Below are positions 32,583-41,834 of a stretch of 64,000 bases of DNA, piece after piece (positions within the stretch are counted from its first letter, which is position 1; every line of letters starts with the position of its first letter). The DNA comes from Maribacter flavus (GTDB lineage: Bacteria; Bacteroidota; Bacteroidia; Flavobacteriales; Flavobacteriaceae): NCBI RefSeq assembly GCF_008386635.1, contig NZ_VUOE01000002.1:620001-684000 (forward strand). Direction: 5' to 3'. The notes beneath the pieces were generated by a model. That model saw only the letters and a program-made list of their open reading frames with translations. It was not told the origin of the DNA and did not search any database. The position numbers and the translations under genes were made by a program.

Positions 32583-34136
32583 ATGCAAGAGACCGTATAC
32601 GAGTTACAGGAGAAAAAGACGGATAAAGAGCTGTATAGCTATCAGCAGGGAGCCATCCAACAAATTTTTGAAAAGTTTGACAACGAACGTGAGGATTACC
32701 ATCTTTTGTACCAATTGCCTACAGGTGGTGGTAAAACGGTCATCTTTTCGGAAATCGTCCGTCAGTATTTAAAAAACCATTCCAAAAAGGTATTGGTCAT
32801 GACCCACAGGGTGGAGCTTTGCAACCAGACCTCGGACATGCTTACTAGTTTTGGCGTGGTGAATAAAGTGGTCAATAGCAAGGCAAATTTGGACGATCAG
32901 GAAAAGTACAGCTGTTATGTGGCCATGGTGGAGACCTTGAACAACCGTTTGAACGATGATAAATTGGATATTTCCGATGTCGGTCTGGTCATCATCGACG
33001 AGGCCCATTACAACTCCTTCACCAAATTGTTCAAATTCTTTGAGAACTCCTTTATTTTGGGCGTTACGGCAACGCCGTTAAGTTCCAACAAGGAAACTCC
33101 CATGAACGGCAATTACGATGAGTTGATACCCGGGGAGTCCATTGAAAATCTAATAGAGAACGATTTTTTGGCCCGTGCCGAAACCTATCACTATGACATG
33201 GGGCTTACCTCCTTGGAGGTGGGGTCCAATGGGGATTATACCGTAAAATCCTCTGCCGACCTGTATACGAGTCCGGCCATGTTGAACAAATTGTTGGAAG
33301 CCTATACCAAACATTCCAAGGATAAAAAGACGCTGATATTCAATAATGGTATAGAAACTTCCATTCAGGTCTACTATACGTTCAGAAATGCCGGATTGCC
33401 CATCATGCACCTAGACAATACCGCGACGAAAAAGCAGCGAAAGCAGATTTTAAAGTGGTTCAAGGAAACCCCAAATGCCATATTGACTTCGGTAAGTATT
33501 CTGACCACCGGTTTTGATGAACCTACCATTGAGAGTATCATCCTGAACCGTGCTACAAAGTCCTTGACCTTATACTACCAAATGATCGGTAGGGGTTCAC
33601 GGGTACTGAACAACAAATCTAAATTCACGGTCATCGATTTGGGTAATAATTTATACCGATTTGGACCGTGGGGCGCCGATTTGGATTGGGAGGCTATTTT
33701 CAAGTCGCCCAATTATTACATGGACAGGATCCGTGATGATGAGGATATCGAGGCCGGTTTCAAACACGACCTATCCGAGGACATAAAGGAGGAGTTCAAA
33801 AACTCCAATGAAACCTATTTTGATATCCGCGAAACCTATGAACAAGCTACATTGGCTGGCGAGTCCTCCAAGGTGGTTCTGGAGCGTTCCATAGAGCAGC
33901 ATGCCTATATCTGTATAGAAAACAGCGAGGATGTCTATGATGCCCTGGCCTTAGCCAAATTGTTGAAGGAGGATATTGACAATCGTATCCATGTCTACGC
34001 CAAGTGTATCAGTAAAAGTACCCATAATTTCCTGAGTTGGTTGAAGGATGACTATCAAAAGAAATTGAATGCATATCTGCGGGAAAATTTTGATTCGGTC
34101 TACGAGAATATTAACGGGCATCCGCCGGAGGAGTAG
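32583..34136 (+). CDS. SF2 DEAD/DEAH-box helicase (XPB/SSL2-like), copy 2
   Basis: 517 residues from ATG 32583, supported by the promoter box upstream. Motifs: Walker A PTGGGKT near 49-55, DEAH near 143, TATPLSS near 167, ILTTGFDEP near 310 and QMIGRGSR near 338. It parallels the copy at 8098 along the whole length: the N-terminal LLYQLPTGGGKTVIFSEI, the middle, and the C-terminal IEQHAYICIENSEDVYDA are shared. The charged C-terminal domain is unknown. Role inferred only as nucleic-acid translocase. The two copies are 23 kb apart and face the same way, so they are paralogues and not a tandem duplication in place. Confidence 0.87.
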   Translation: MQETVYELQEKKTDKELYSYQQGAIQQIFEKFDNEREDYHLLYQLPTGGGKTVIFSEIVRQYLKNHSKKVLVMTHRVELCNQTSDMLTSFGVVNKVVNSKANLDDQEKYSCYVAMVETLNNRLNDDKLDISDVGLVIIDEAHYNSFTKLFKFFENSFILGVTATPLSSNKETPMNGNYDELIPGESIENLIENDFLARAETYHYDMGLTSLEVGSNGDYTVKSSADLYTSPAMLNKLLEAYTKHSKDKKTLIFNNGIETSIQVYYTFRNAGLPIMHLDNTATKKQRKQILKWFKETPNAILTSVSILTTGFDEPTIESIILNRATKSLTLYYQMIGRGSRVLNNKSKFTVIDLGNNLYRFGPWGADLDWEAIFKSPNYYMDRIRDDEDIEAGFKHDLSEDIKEEFKNSNETYFDIRETYEQATLAGESSKVVLERSIEQHAYICIENSEDVYDALALAKLLKEDIDNRIHVYAKCISKSTHNFLSWLKDDYQKKLNAYLRENFDSVYENINGHPPEE

Positions 34137-34186
34137 TATTTAGGTTTATCTTATTATCTCCTTACTAAATCGCCCATTACTTTTCC

Positions 34187-34194
34187 TATTTTTA
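34187..34194 (+). promoter_or_regulatory. TAnnTTTG-like box placed for a leaderless mRNA
   Basis: TATTTTTA (one mismatch) ends 4 bases before ATG 34199. If used, transcription would begin at or next to the start codon. A TTG -33 element is not evident. Confidence 0.35.
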
Positions 34195-34198
34195 CCCT

Positions 34199-35449
34199 AT
34201 GGAAAGGAAATCTACTAAAATCGCCATAATTGGCGCAGGAATCAGTGGTTTGGTCGCGGCCATTACCTTGGAAAAAGAGGGGTTTGCTCCCACAATTTTT
34301 GAGGCATCGGACAGTATTGGCGGACGCGTAAAAACTGATCTTCTGGATGGATATCAGTTAGACCACGGTTTTCAGGTGTTGTTGGACGCCTACCCCATGG
34401 CCCAAAAGTATTTGGATTATGGACAGCTGGAATTTCAAAAATTTTTGTCGGGAGCCCAAGTGTTCCATAAAGGGAAAAGTGCCATCATAGGTGATCCACT
34501 TCGCAACCTTAGTCTATTGTTCCCTACACTGACTTCCGGTATCGGTACTTTTGGGGATAAATTCAAAGTGTTGAAATTAAATGCAACGTTGAAGGAAAAA
34601 TCTCTGGAGGAAATTTTTGAGGAACCGGAAACTTCTACACTAGAGTATCTAAAATCCCTTAATTTTTCAGAAGAAATAATCAACCAATTTTTCAAGCCCT
34701 TTTTTTCCGGTATCTTCTTGGAACCTAATTTGGCTACCTCCTCAAGGATGTTTCAGTTCGTTTATAAAATGTTCGGTGCAGGGCTTGCCGTATTGCCCAA
34801 GGCAGGTATCGGTGCCATACCCAATCAATTACAACAAAATTTGAAGGCAACTCAATTCATATTTAATTGTCCTGTAGAAAGTTGTACCGATGAAAAAATC
34901 ACTTTATCCGATGGTAAAGCGGCATTTTTCGATTATAAGATTATCGCTACCGATGCTTCGCCGCTGGTGCCAAATTTGCGCAAGCAGCATTTGGATTGGC
35001 ATACATCGGATACCTTATACTTTACACCCAAAGGAAGAAATATTGACAAACCCTTGATTGGGCTGATTGCCGATCCGGATGCTTTGATCAATAATATTTT
35101 TTATCATACTTCCTTGGAAACGGCCCAAAAGGGGGCTGCGGAACTGCTTTCCGTTACCGTTGTAAAGGACCATGAGTTAACGGAATATGAATTGGTACAG
35201 AGGCTAAAGGAGGATTTACACCAATTCTGTGGAATTACCACGGAACGGTACTTAAAACAGTATCAAATAAAAAAGGCACTGCCCAAATTGACCGATATTA
35301 GGTACTCCTTAACGCCTTCAGAAACCCGACTCACAGAAAACGTGTTTTTGGCCGGGGATTATTTGCTCAATGGATCTTTGAACGCCGCCATGCTTTCCGG
35401 GGAAATGGCCGCTAAAGGAGTATTGGAAGTTCTGGAAAAGCGCAACTGA
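34199..35449 (+). CDS. FAD-dependent amine oxidase/phytoene-desaturase-like oxidoreductase
   Basis: 416 residues. Rossmann motif KIAIIGAGISGLVAAITLEK near 7-26 and EASDSIGGRVKTD near 36-48 bind FAD. The central region contains YQLDHGFQVLLDAYP near 54-68 and FFKPFFSGIFLEP near 165-177. The C-terminal FAD-contacting motif NVFLAGDYLLNGSLNAAMLSG lies near 381-401. The closest functional classes are phytoene desaturases and protoporphyrinogen-oxidase-like amine oxidases; the substrate is unresolved. The gene ends next to the convergent DUF5916 gene with no spacer. Confidence 0.88.
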   Translation: MERKSTKIAIIGAGISGLVAAITLEKEGFAPTIFEASDSIGGRVKTDLLDGYQLDHGFQVLLDAYPMAQKYLDYGQLEFQKFLSGAQVFHKGKSAIIGDPLRNLSLLFPTLTSGIGTFGDKFKVLKLNATLKEKSLEEIFEEPETSTLEYLKSLNFSEEIINQFFKPFFSGIFLEPNLATSSRMFQFVYKMFGAGLAVLPKAGIGAIPNQLQQNLKATQFIFNCPVESCTDEKITLSDGKAAFFDYKIIATDASPLVPNLRKQHLDWHTSDTLYFTPKGRNIDKPLIGLIADPDALINNIFYHTSLETAQKGAAELLSVTVVKDHELTEYELVQRLKEDLHQFCGITTERYLKQYQIKKALPKLTDIRYSLTPSETRLTENVFLAGDYLLNGSLNAAMLSGEMAAKGVLEVLEKRN

Positions 35450-37627
35450 TCAGTTGTTCAACCAATAGGTAAACTTCAATGTCAAGCCCCAATTGCGGGT
35501 TTCAAAAGGGGTTACAAAATAGTTGTTGGTATAAACCAAAAACAAATCGGAAGCCGGACTATAACGCCACTGAAACCTGGAATTCAGGTTCATATTGCCC
35601 GTTTGCTCGTTGTATTGGACCAAATTGGCAAAGAATATCTTGTTGGTGAAGGTAATATCCGCCTCTGCCCCGATCAACCAAAATTCGTTGGTATTCCACG
35701 GTGCTGGCAAATCTATGTGATTGTAGTTTAAATTCGCGCTCAGGCTTACGTAGGGCTGGAATCGGTACCCGAGCTCCGTCGTCAGGCTGGTACGGTTTCC
35801 ATCCTGGTAATAGCCTCCCACGCGGCCCCCTAAGGAATAGGTGAATAGGCTTTGGGGCTTGGATTGGTATTCCCAACCAAAGGCGTTCCATTGGTGTTTG
35901 GTGCCCGTTGCCAACTCCGCAATGCCCAATCGGGTAGGGTCAAAGGGATCCAACAGTTCCACATAATCATCGGATAGAAAGAAAAACGCATTGCTACGGT
36001 TCCTAAAATCAAAGCGATAGAGCATATAGGCCAAATGGTCCGTTTCACGGAATGCTTCGTTAAAAAACCATGTGACGTTTAATTCCGGTCCGTGGCTCAC
36101 TATGGGACCCGATTTTGGAAAGAACAGATGCCCCAATTTCCCCGTTAAATTGACATAGTTTCTTCTGGGTACAAAACCCACCTCTGCCGTATAATCGTTA
36201 CTTACCCATTCCTGCTGCAACCGCCAGTTCCATTTTCTACTACTGTATTCCAAATGTGCCCCTTGGGCAATGCCGCGGCCACTTTCATCCGGGGCAAGCG
36301 ACTTCAGTATAAAGGCCTTGCCGTTCCAAATGTTGTTGGAGGAAGCCAGATTGTATTCCATGCCCAGATTCCGATTGTATTTTGCATATTGGGCGTTTAT
36401 GGAATCGTTTTCTGAGGGATAATTGATGGACTGCTTGTTCACGACCATAAGCCCGATGTTGCTTCGACCAAAGACCTTACGCTGTAAGGAAAGCACTCCA
36501 AAATTTTGACTGGGCAAGCCGGTTTCATTCACAGCGGCTGTTTGCATGTCCATAAGGCCCATGCGCCACTTTTCATTGAGGTTTCCACTAACACGGGCAC
36601 CGGCCTGAATGGGCACCCCTAGTCCGATTCTTCTCGAAAAGAAGGGCCGTATGGTCTCATACCCAAAATTGGCAAAAAGATCCCCGTTCTCCAGAAAAAA
36701 CTGTCGTCTTTCGGGGAAGAAAAGCTCAAATCTGTCCAAATTGGTAATTTGTCGGTCTACCTCCACTTGCGAAAAATCTGGATTTACGGTAAGGTCCAGA
36801 TTCAGGGAGGAAGTGAGACTGAACTTTATATCACCCCCAATTTTTCCTATAGTTTTGGTATCCTCGTTGGCTTCCAAATCCCGATTCACCTCTCCCAATA
36901 AATAGGGGATAATGGAAAAGTTGGTGCCTGGGGCCGGTGGGGGTGCATCCCAGACTAAGGTTCCCGTGTAGGCCAGTGCGGCCGTTGGAAACTGTCTGGG
37001 AATGGGGGTCCAGCTGGATTTTTCACTGGATTTGAGGTCTAGCCGACTAAAATTAATGCCCCATTCCGTTACACCGGCCTCATAGCGAATGGACTTAAAG
37101 GGAACGGCCATCTCAAAAACCCATTTGTCATCGTCACGGGTCACCTCAGAAATCCACTTGCTGTCCCAATTCAAGTCGATTCGAGAACCATCGAACATAG
37201 TACCGTCCCATTGTGCGCCAAAAGCATTGGAACCAAAGGAAAAGCCCGTGGTTTGATTATTGAAAGGGTCCAAAAACAGCAAAAAATTGTCGTTTCTACC
37301 AAAGGAGAAATCCCGGCGGAGCGATTCTACAAAGTAATTGGCTTCGGTGGCATTGTAAAAGGTGGCCAACAGATAGAGGTTTTTATCGTCATAGGTCATT
37401 TTTATGGCAGATTGTTCGGTGGCCAGTCCGTCATCCATAGGAAGTACCCTAAAAAAGTCCTTGGCGACTTCGGCATCCTGCCACGCGACGTCATCACCAA
37501 TACCATCGATTTTTACGGGATGTTTCGTCTTTTTGATGTTCAAACGATAGTCGGTGTTCTTTTTTTGTGCGGTTACTAAGTGGACGAAAAGAAATAGGCA
37601 CACAATGGTGCATAGGTAATTCTTCAT
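35450..37627 (-). CDS. DUF5916 outer-membrane protein with CBM9-like N-terminus
   Basis: 725 residues. Signal peptide ends near LVTAQ. Residues 30-200 have the carbohydrate-binding-module-9-like pattern (PVKIDGIGDDVAWQDAE, KMTYDDKNLYLLATFYNA, FEMAVPFKSIRYE). From about 240 the sequence is rich in alternating aromatic strands characteristic of a large outer-membrane barrel (SLTSSLNLDLTVNPDFSQVE, GLTLKFTYWLNN at the end). The conserved FFPERRQFFLENGDLF near 309-324 is typical of DUF5916. The function is unknown; a role in binding glycans or proteins at the surface is inferred. The opposite gene ends at its stop. Confidence 0.88.
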   Translation of the reverse strand: MKNYLCTIVCLFLFVHLVTAQKKNTDYRLNIKKTKHPVKIDGIGDDVAWQDAEVAKDFFRVLPMDDGLATEQSAIKMTYDDKNLYLLATFYNATEANYFVESLRRDFSFGRNDNFLLFLDPFNNQTTGFSFGSNAFGAQWDGTMFDGSRIDLNWDSKWISEVTRDDDKWVFEMAVPFKSIRYEAGVTEWGINFSRLDLKSSEKSSWTPIPRQFPTAALAYTGTLVWDAPPPAPGTNFSIIPYLLGEVNRDLEANEDTKTIGKIGGDIKFSLTSSLNLDLTVNPDFSQVEVDRQITNLDRFELFFPERRQFFLENGDLFANFGYETIRPFFSRRIGLGVPIQAGARVSGNLNEKWRMGLMDMQTAAVNETGLPSQNFGVLSLQRKVFGRSNIGLMVVNKQSINYPSENDSINAQYAKYNRNLGMEYNLASSNNIWNGKAFILKSLAPDESGRGIAQGAHLEYSSRKWNWRLQQEWVSNDYTAEVGFVPRRNYVNLTGKLGHLFFPKSGPIVSHGPELNVTWFFNEAFRETDHLAYMLYRFDFRNRSNAFFFLSDDYVELLDPFDPTRLGIAELATGTKHQWNAFGWEYQSKPQSLFTYSLGGRVGGYYQDGNRTSLTTELGYRFQPYVSLSANLNYNHIDLPAPWNTNEFWLIGAEADITFTNKIFFANLVQYNEQTGNMNLNSRFQWRYSPASDLFLVYTNNYFVTPFETRNWGLTLKFTYWLNN

Positions 37628-37983
37628 TTGTTAATTAGGTAATCGAGAAATCCTTCCGATAATTATCTCGAATTTTTAGGTTGTTTTTTATGAATCCCAC
37701 GTTGGCTCATGCGGGGTATATTTCTATTGGCGGTGCAACTTACTCAAATTTTAGGAGTCTATTTTTTCCATACCGCAAAAAAGAAGCTAAAATTCATGTA
37801 AATCATCGGTTTGGATTCATAAAATGCATTTTCGACCATCGGTCTAACAAAGATTGAAAAGTCTTAAAAAGTGCTTCTTTGTAGTTTGTTATTATTTCCG
37901 ATACTAATTTAGGTATTAGAGTTAATGATTATCCTTTGTTTGAAGGATATTTGAAGAAATCCATTATTTATTCAAAACTGATT
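37628..37983. other. Intergenic gap of 356 bases, no supported gene
   Basis: Divergent region between the DUF5916 gene and the OYE gene. It holds an inverted repeat GACC-ATC-GGTC near 37834-37844 that could be a repressor site. A 55-codon frame at 37690-37857 has no homologue or signal and is not called. Confidence 0.5.
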
Positions 37984-39099
37984 ATGAGCGAACAAGCATT
38001 GTTAAAACCATATAACAAAGGAAATTTCACGTTAAGAAATAGGGTGGTCATGGCCCCCATGACCCGAAGTAGGGCCGCGAACGAGGCAAAAAAACCGGAA
38101 GAAGGCCTACATGATATTTATTATCAGCAAAGAGCTTCGGCCGGACTCATAATCACTGAGGGGTCACAAGTGTCCGAAGAAGCGGTTGGCTACATAAATA
38201 CACCTGGAATACACACTGAAGAGCAGTTAGAGGGTTGGAAACAGGTAACCGAGGCAGTTCATGAAAAAAACGGTACCATCTTCATTCAGTTATGGCATGT
38301 GGGTAGAATGTCCCATCCAGATTTTCACGATGGGGATTTGCCTTTAGCTCCGTCCGCCATCAACCCAGAGGCAAAATCTTATACCCCAGAAGGTTTTAAG
38401 GATACGGTCATACCAAAGGCAATGACCAAAGAAGATATTGCCAGGACAATCGAGGATTTTAAAAATGCAGCCCAAAATGCGGTTAAGGCGGGATTTGATG
38501 GCGTTGAAATCCACTCTTCAAACGGGTATCTTTTTCATCAATTTTTTAATGCAACCTCGAACACAAGAACGGACGAATATGGTGGTAGTATTGAAAATAG
38601 GGCACGATTCTTTTTTGAAGTTTTGGATGAAGTCAAAAAAGTTATTCCAGAATCAAAAATTGGCGCACGCTTCAATCCTTCTTTAAATGGAATGTTTGGA
38701 ATGACTATGGATGAGGAAACCATTCCAACTTTCGAATATATCATAAAAAAATTGGATGATGAATATGACCTTGCTTATATACATCTTTCGGAACCTTTTA
38801 ATGATGTATCAAAAATCCCATTTGCGGTTGAGAACATAGCGGAACATTTTAGACCCATGTATAAGGGTACCCTTATAATCAATGGAGGTTTTGATCAGGA
38901 CTCTGGTAATAAGGTCATAGAAAACGGGCATGCCGACTTGGTTTCTTTTGGGAAATTGTATGTGTCCAACCCCGATTTAGTCGAACGCTTTAAAAATGAT
39001 TGGGAACTGGCCGACTGGGATGAAGACACTTTTTACACTCCAGGTACCGAGGGTTATATAGACTATGATACCCACAAGAAAGAAGAGTCTGTTCAGTAA
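37984..39099 (+). CDS. Old yellow enzyme family alkene reductase
   Basis: 371 residues from ATG 37984 (MSEQALLKPYNKG); upstream in-frame codons lack a fitting start. An FMN-binding TIM barrel reducing alpha,beta-unsaturated carbonyls with NAD(P)H. Seen: LRNRVVMAPMTRSRA near 18-32, IFIQLWHVGRMSHPDF near 98-113, the catalytic-loop His/Asn in GVEIHSSNGYLFHQFF near 171-186, and ARFNPSLNGMFGM near 225 that binds substrate. The conserved DLVSFGKLYVSNPDL is near 320. Members respond to electrophile stress. OsmC follows 37 bases downstream, supporting a stress-linked operon. Confidence 0.94.
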   Translation: MSEQALLKPYNKGNFTLRNRVVMAPMTRSRAANEAKKPEEGLHDIYYQQRASAGLIITEGSQVSEEAVGYINTPGIHTEEQLEGWKQVTEAVHEKNGTIFIQLWHVGRMSHPDFHDGDLPLAPSAINPEAKSYTPEGFKDTVIPKAMTKEDIARTIEDFKNAAQNAVKAGFDGVEIHSSNGYLFHQFFNATSNTRTDEYGGSIENRARFFFEVLDEVKKVIPESKIGARFNPSLNGMFGMTMDEETIPTFEYIIKKLDDEYDLAYIHLSEPFNDVSKIPFAVENIAEHFRPMYKGTLIINGGFDQDSGNKVIENGHADLVSFGKLYVSNPDLVERFKNDWELADWDEDTFYTPGTEGYIDYDTHKKEESVQ

Positions 39100-39136
39100 A
39101 GACTTAATTAATCATTAACAATAAAAATAAGATAAA

Positions 39137-39553
39137 ATGAATTTTACACGAAATGCGAAAGCACAATGGAAAGGGAGTGGAAAAGAAGGACACGGAACCT
39201 TAACGACGGATAGTACCGTTTTGGATAATACCCAATACTCCTTCAATACGAGATTTGAGGATGGAAAAGGTACCAATCCAGAAGAGCTCATTGGAGCGGC
39301 ACACGCGGGATGTTTTGCCATGCAACTGAGTTTTTTGCTTGGTGAGGCTGATTATACACCCAATACGCTTGACGTAAGCGCAAAGGTGTCCTTTAAGGAC
39401 GGGGAGATTGTAAAAGTGACCTTAGATCTTAAAGGTGATGTACCGGAAATTGAAGCTTCGGAATTTAAAGATATTGCTACGAAGGCAAAAAATGTGTGTC
39501 CCATTTCCAAATTATTGGATACGGAAATCGTACTAAATGTCAGTTTAGCATAG
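39137..39553 (+). CDS. OsmC-family peroxiredoxin-like protein
   Basis: 138 residues. The two redox cysteines are present: HAGCFAMQLS near 54-63 and KNVCPISKLLDT near 117-128. Motif NPEELIGAAHAGCFAM at the N-terminal helix is the OsmC hallmark. It reduces organic hydroperoxides using its thiols and acts in the cytosol. It follows the alkene reductase closely, and a clear terminator lies after the stop, so they probably share a transcript. Confidence 0.95.
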   Translation: MNFTRNAKAQWKGSGKEGHGTLTTDSTVLDNTQYSFNTRFEDGKGTNPEELIGAAHAGCFAMQLSFLLGEADYTPNTLDVSAKVSFKDGEIVKVTLDLKGDVPEIEASEFKDIATKAKNVCPISKLLDTEIVLNVSLA

Positions 39554-39574
39554 AAATAAAAACACATTGCAAAG

Positions 39575-39604
39575 AAAAAGCAGCCATCTAGGCTGCTTTT
39601 TTAT
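39575..39604. terminator. Terminator between OsmC and the small disordered protein
   Basis: An 11-bp stem AAAAAGCAGCC/GGCTGCTTTTT with loop ATCTA lies between two convergent genes. A/T runs on both sides allow use in both directions. Confidence 0.92.
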
Positions 39605-39621
39605 ATCGTTAATTCAAAAGT

Positions 39622-39906
39622 CTATCTGATATGGTCCTTGTTCCGTTCCAAATCCTCATTTCCTGAACCTCCCTGACTGTACAATTGATTTTCTTCGTCC
39701 TTAACCGTTTTCCTGGTTCTGTCTTTTGGTAAATCACGACCCGGAACATCCAAATCAGAACCTGCAAAATCCACGTCTTTTTCCCTTTCCTGTAATTGTT
39801 GGTCATCTCCTTGATCGGTTCTCGAATTTTTTGTTTTTTCGCCCAAAGCGTTCAAATCCTCTTTTGTAATATCTGAATTGTAGGTTTTTTCTTTTTGATT
39901 ACTCAT
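39622..39906 (-). CDS. Small hydrophilic acidic/disordered protein (94 aa)
   Basis: 94 residues without hydrophobic segments, rich in Asp, Glu, Lys, Gln and Asn: EKTYNSDITKEDLNALGEK, DVPGRDLPKDRTRKTV, ENQLYSQGGSGNED. The composition predicts disorder. I recall similar small proteins in flavobacterial stress-response regions, often close to OsmC and redox genes as here, but no function is known to me. The start MSNQKEK is at 39906. The terminator on the downstream side is shared with OsmC. Confidence 0.68.
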   Translation of the reverse strand: MSNQKEKTYNSDITKEDLNALGEKTKNSRTDQGDDQQLQEREKDVDFAGSDLDVPGRDLPKDRTRKTVKDEENQLYSQGGSGNEDLERNKDHIR

Positions 39907-40091
39907 ATTCTCAAATTAAGATTAATAATGCTCCGATAAGGTAATAGTTTTATAATCCTGGGATTGACTTAAATCCAAGATAAATATGCTGTTTTCAAAC
40001 ACTGGCTAGTTATTTTTTTATTCAGGATTTGAGCTAATAATTACACTATTTCGGGTAAGGTTCATACTTCTTTCCTATTATCTTACCATAA

Positions 40092-40739
40092 ATGAAAAAG
40101 ACACACACTATGGAAAATATATTAGTTGCCGGTGCCAATGGTACTACTGGCAAAAAAGTAGTTCAACTACTAAAAAAGTCCCAATATTTTAATCCTGTTG
40201 CCATGGTTCGTAAGAAGGAACAATTGGCGCAATTTGAAAACGACGGGATAGATACGGTTTTAGGTGATCTGGAGGAAGATATCACACATACCGTTGCAAA
40301 TATTGATAAAGTCATTTTTGCCGCGGGCTCAGGAGGTGAAAAAGTTGTAGCTGTAGACCAAGAAGGAGCCAAGAGATTAATCGATGCATCCAGAAACGCT
40401 AACGTAAAAAGATTTGTAATGTTAAGTTCTATGGGGGCTGATAATCCAGAAACTACAGAAGATCTTAAAGAGTATTTACAAGCAAAACATAATGCGGACG
40501 AATACTTAAAATCTACGGATTTAAATTATATGATTGTTCGGCCCGGTACATTGACGAATGATACGGGAACAGGAAAGATCAGTTTAAAAAGGCATTTTGA
40601 AAAGCATGGTTCCATTACCCGTGACGATGTGGCCCAAACCTTGGTTCATGCCTTACATGAAGATGCCGGTACGAACGAAACGTTTGAAATTTTGGAAGGC
40701 GATACCTTGATCGGAAAAGCGTTGGATTCGGTCTCCTAA
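40092..40739 (+). CDS. NAD(P)-binding SDR-like protein (atypical, YwnB/NmrA-like)
   Basis: 215 residues from ATG 40092; ATG 40110 (MENILVAGANGTTG) would trim six residues. The Rossmann motif VAGANGTTGKKVVQLL near 12-27 binds NAD(P). VMLSSMGADNPE near 114-125 and MIVRPGTLTNDTG near 151-163 are typical of atypical short-chain dehydrogenases that lack the YxxxK pair. The fold is certain, the enzymatic activity is not. It lies in the stress-related cluster and may act in redox sensing or flavin metabolism. Confidence 0.85.
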   Translation: MKKTHTMENILVAGANGTTGKKVVQLLKKSQYFNPVAMVRKKEQLAQFENDGIDTVLGDLEEDITHTVANIDKVIFAAGSGGEKVVAVDQEGAKRLIDASRNANVKRFVMLSSMGADNPETTEDLKEYLQAKHNADEYLKSTDLNYMIVRPGTLTNDTGTGKISLKRHFEKHGSITRDDVAQTLVHALHEDAGTNETFEILEGDTLIGKALDSVS

Positions 40740-40819
40740 ATGATTTTTACATGATTAAAATTTTTTATGTACTTGATAATTAATTATTTAAATCGTTGAA
40801 AATCTTTAATTTACAAAAA

Positions 40820-40843
40820 CAAATCCCTCGATGAGGGTCTCAT
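40820..40843. repeat. Short dispersed palindromic repeat, copy 2 (inverted)
   Basis: CAAATCCCTCGATGAGGGTC followed by TCAT. Its reverse complement matches 19123-19147 except for two substitutions and one base missing in the T run. Confidence 0.6.
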
Positions 40844-40888
40844 TTATAGAACTAAAAAAATAGAGCAAATAGAAAAAGACAAAAGAAG

Positions 40889-41560
40889 ATGGCACATAAA
40901 ATAAATATTCAAGATATAGGATTTATAAGACATAACGTACTCCAAATACAGACGGACAGACCTTCGGGATATGATTTTACACCGGGTCAGGCTTGCGAAA
41001 TGTCCATTGACCAACCCAAATGGAAAGAAGAAAAACGACCCTTTACTTTTACCAGTTTGCCAGATGATGGTTTCTTACAGTTTACCATCAAAGTGTATCC
41101 GGACCACGATGGAGTTACCGATCAATTACAGACATTGGAACAGGGAGATTCGCTGTTGATAAGTGATTCGTGGGGGGCAATTTCCTATCAAGGACCAGGA
41201 ATTTTCTTGGCCGGTGGGGCAGGAGTTACCCCATTTATCGCAATTATCAAGGATTTGGCCAGAAAAGGAAATTTAGAAGGCAACAAATTGATCTTTGGTA
41301 ATCAAAGGGAGCGTGATATTATTCTTCAATCCGATTTTGAAAGGTGGCTGGGAAAAGATTTTATCAATATACTTTCCGATGAACATAGCAGCAAGTTTCC
41401 CCATGGTACCATTGACAAGGAATTTATTAAAAACCACACCGAGAATCTTGACAAAAAGTTTTACCTCTGCGGACCACCTCCAATGATGGATAGTGTGTAT
41501 AATGCCTTGTTGGAATTGGATGTTCCAAAAAAGAATATTATTACAGAAGATTTTGATTGA
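40889..41560 (+). CDS. FAD-dependent ferredoxin-NADP reductase-like protein
   Basis: 223 residues. The N-terminal FAD domain has PFTFTSLPDDGFLQFTIK near 51-68 (the RxYS-like flavin segment reads RPFTFTS). The C-terminal NAD(P) domain has IFLAGGAGVTPFIAI near 105-119 and FYLCGPPPMMDSVY near 191-204. Relatives include flavodoxin reductases and HCP reductases that pass electrons from NAD(P)H. The partner is unknown. It lies 149 bases after the SDR gene in the same direction, and a very strong terminator follows, closing the redox cluster. Confidence 0.88.
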   Translation: MAHKINIQDIGFIRHNVLQIQTDRPSGYDFTPGQACEMSIDQPKWKEEKRPFTFTSLPDDGFLQFTIKVYPDHDGVTDQLQTLEQGDSLLISDSWGAISYQGPGIFLAGGAGVTPFIAIIKDLARKGNLEGNKLIFGNQRERDIILQSDFERWLGKDFINILSDEHSSKFPHGTIDKEFIKNHTENLDKKFYLCGPPPMMDSVYNALLELDVPKKNIITEDFD

Positions 41561-41686
41561 ACGCAGAATAATCGCATCGAAAAATGAATTCACGTTTTAA
41601 TAACAGCATGTGGAAACAGTAACCGGTGAGAACAAATAGTTTTTTTTGAACTGGGCAATTTGAAGGATTGGTACTTTCAAAAAACC

Positions 41687-41733
41687 AAAATTAAAAGCTA
41701 AAAACCGAACAGGTTTTTAGCTTTTAATTTTTA
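41687..41733. terminator. Long-stem bidirectional terminator
   Basis: A 20-bp perfect stem, left arm AAAATTAAAAGCTAAAAACC at 41687-41706 and right arm 41712-41731, around the loop GAACA. It ends the reductase transcript and separates it from the sugar dehydrogenase gene. Confidence 0.9.
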
Positions 41734-41834
41734 AACCTTTCGGGAGGATAATCCCTTTTCTGAGCAATGGGAATGATTGAAAATTTTTCAATATGTAAGG
41801 ATGCTTCAGTATCTTAGCGGCAAACTGAAATACA

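Noticed and set aside
37690..37857. 55-codon frame in the OYE upstream gap
   Set aside because: No homologue in the window, no consistent composition and no expression signal; it overlaps a possible operator.
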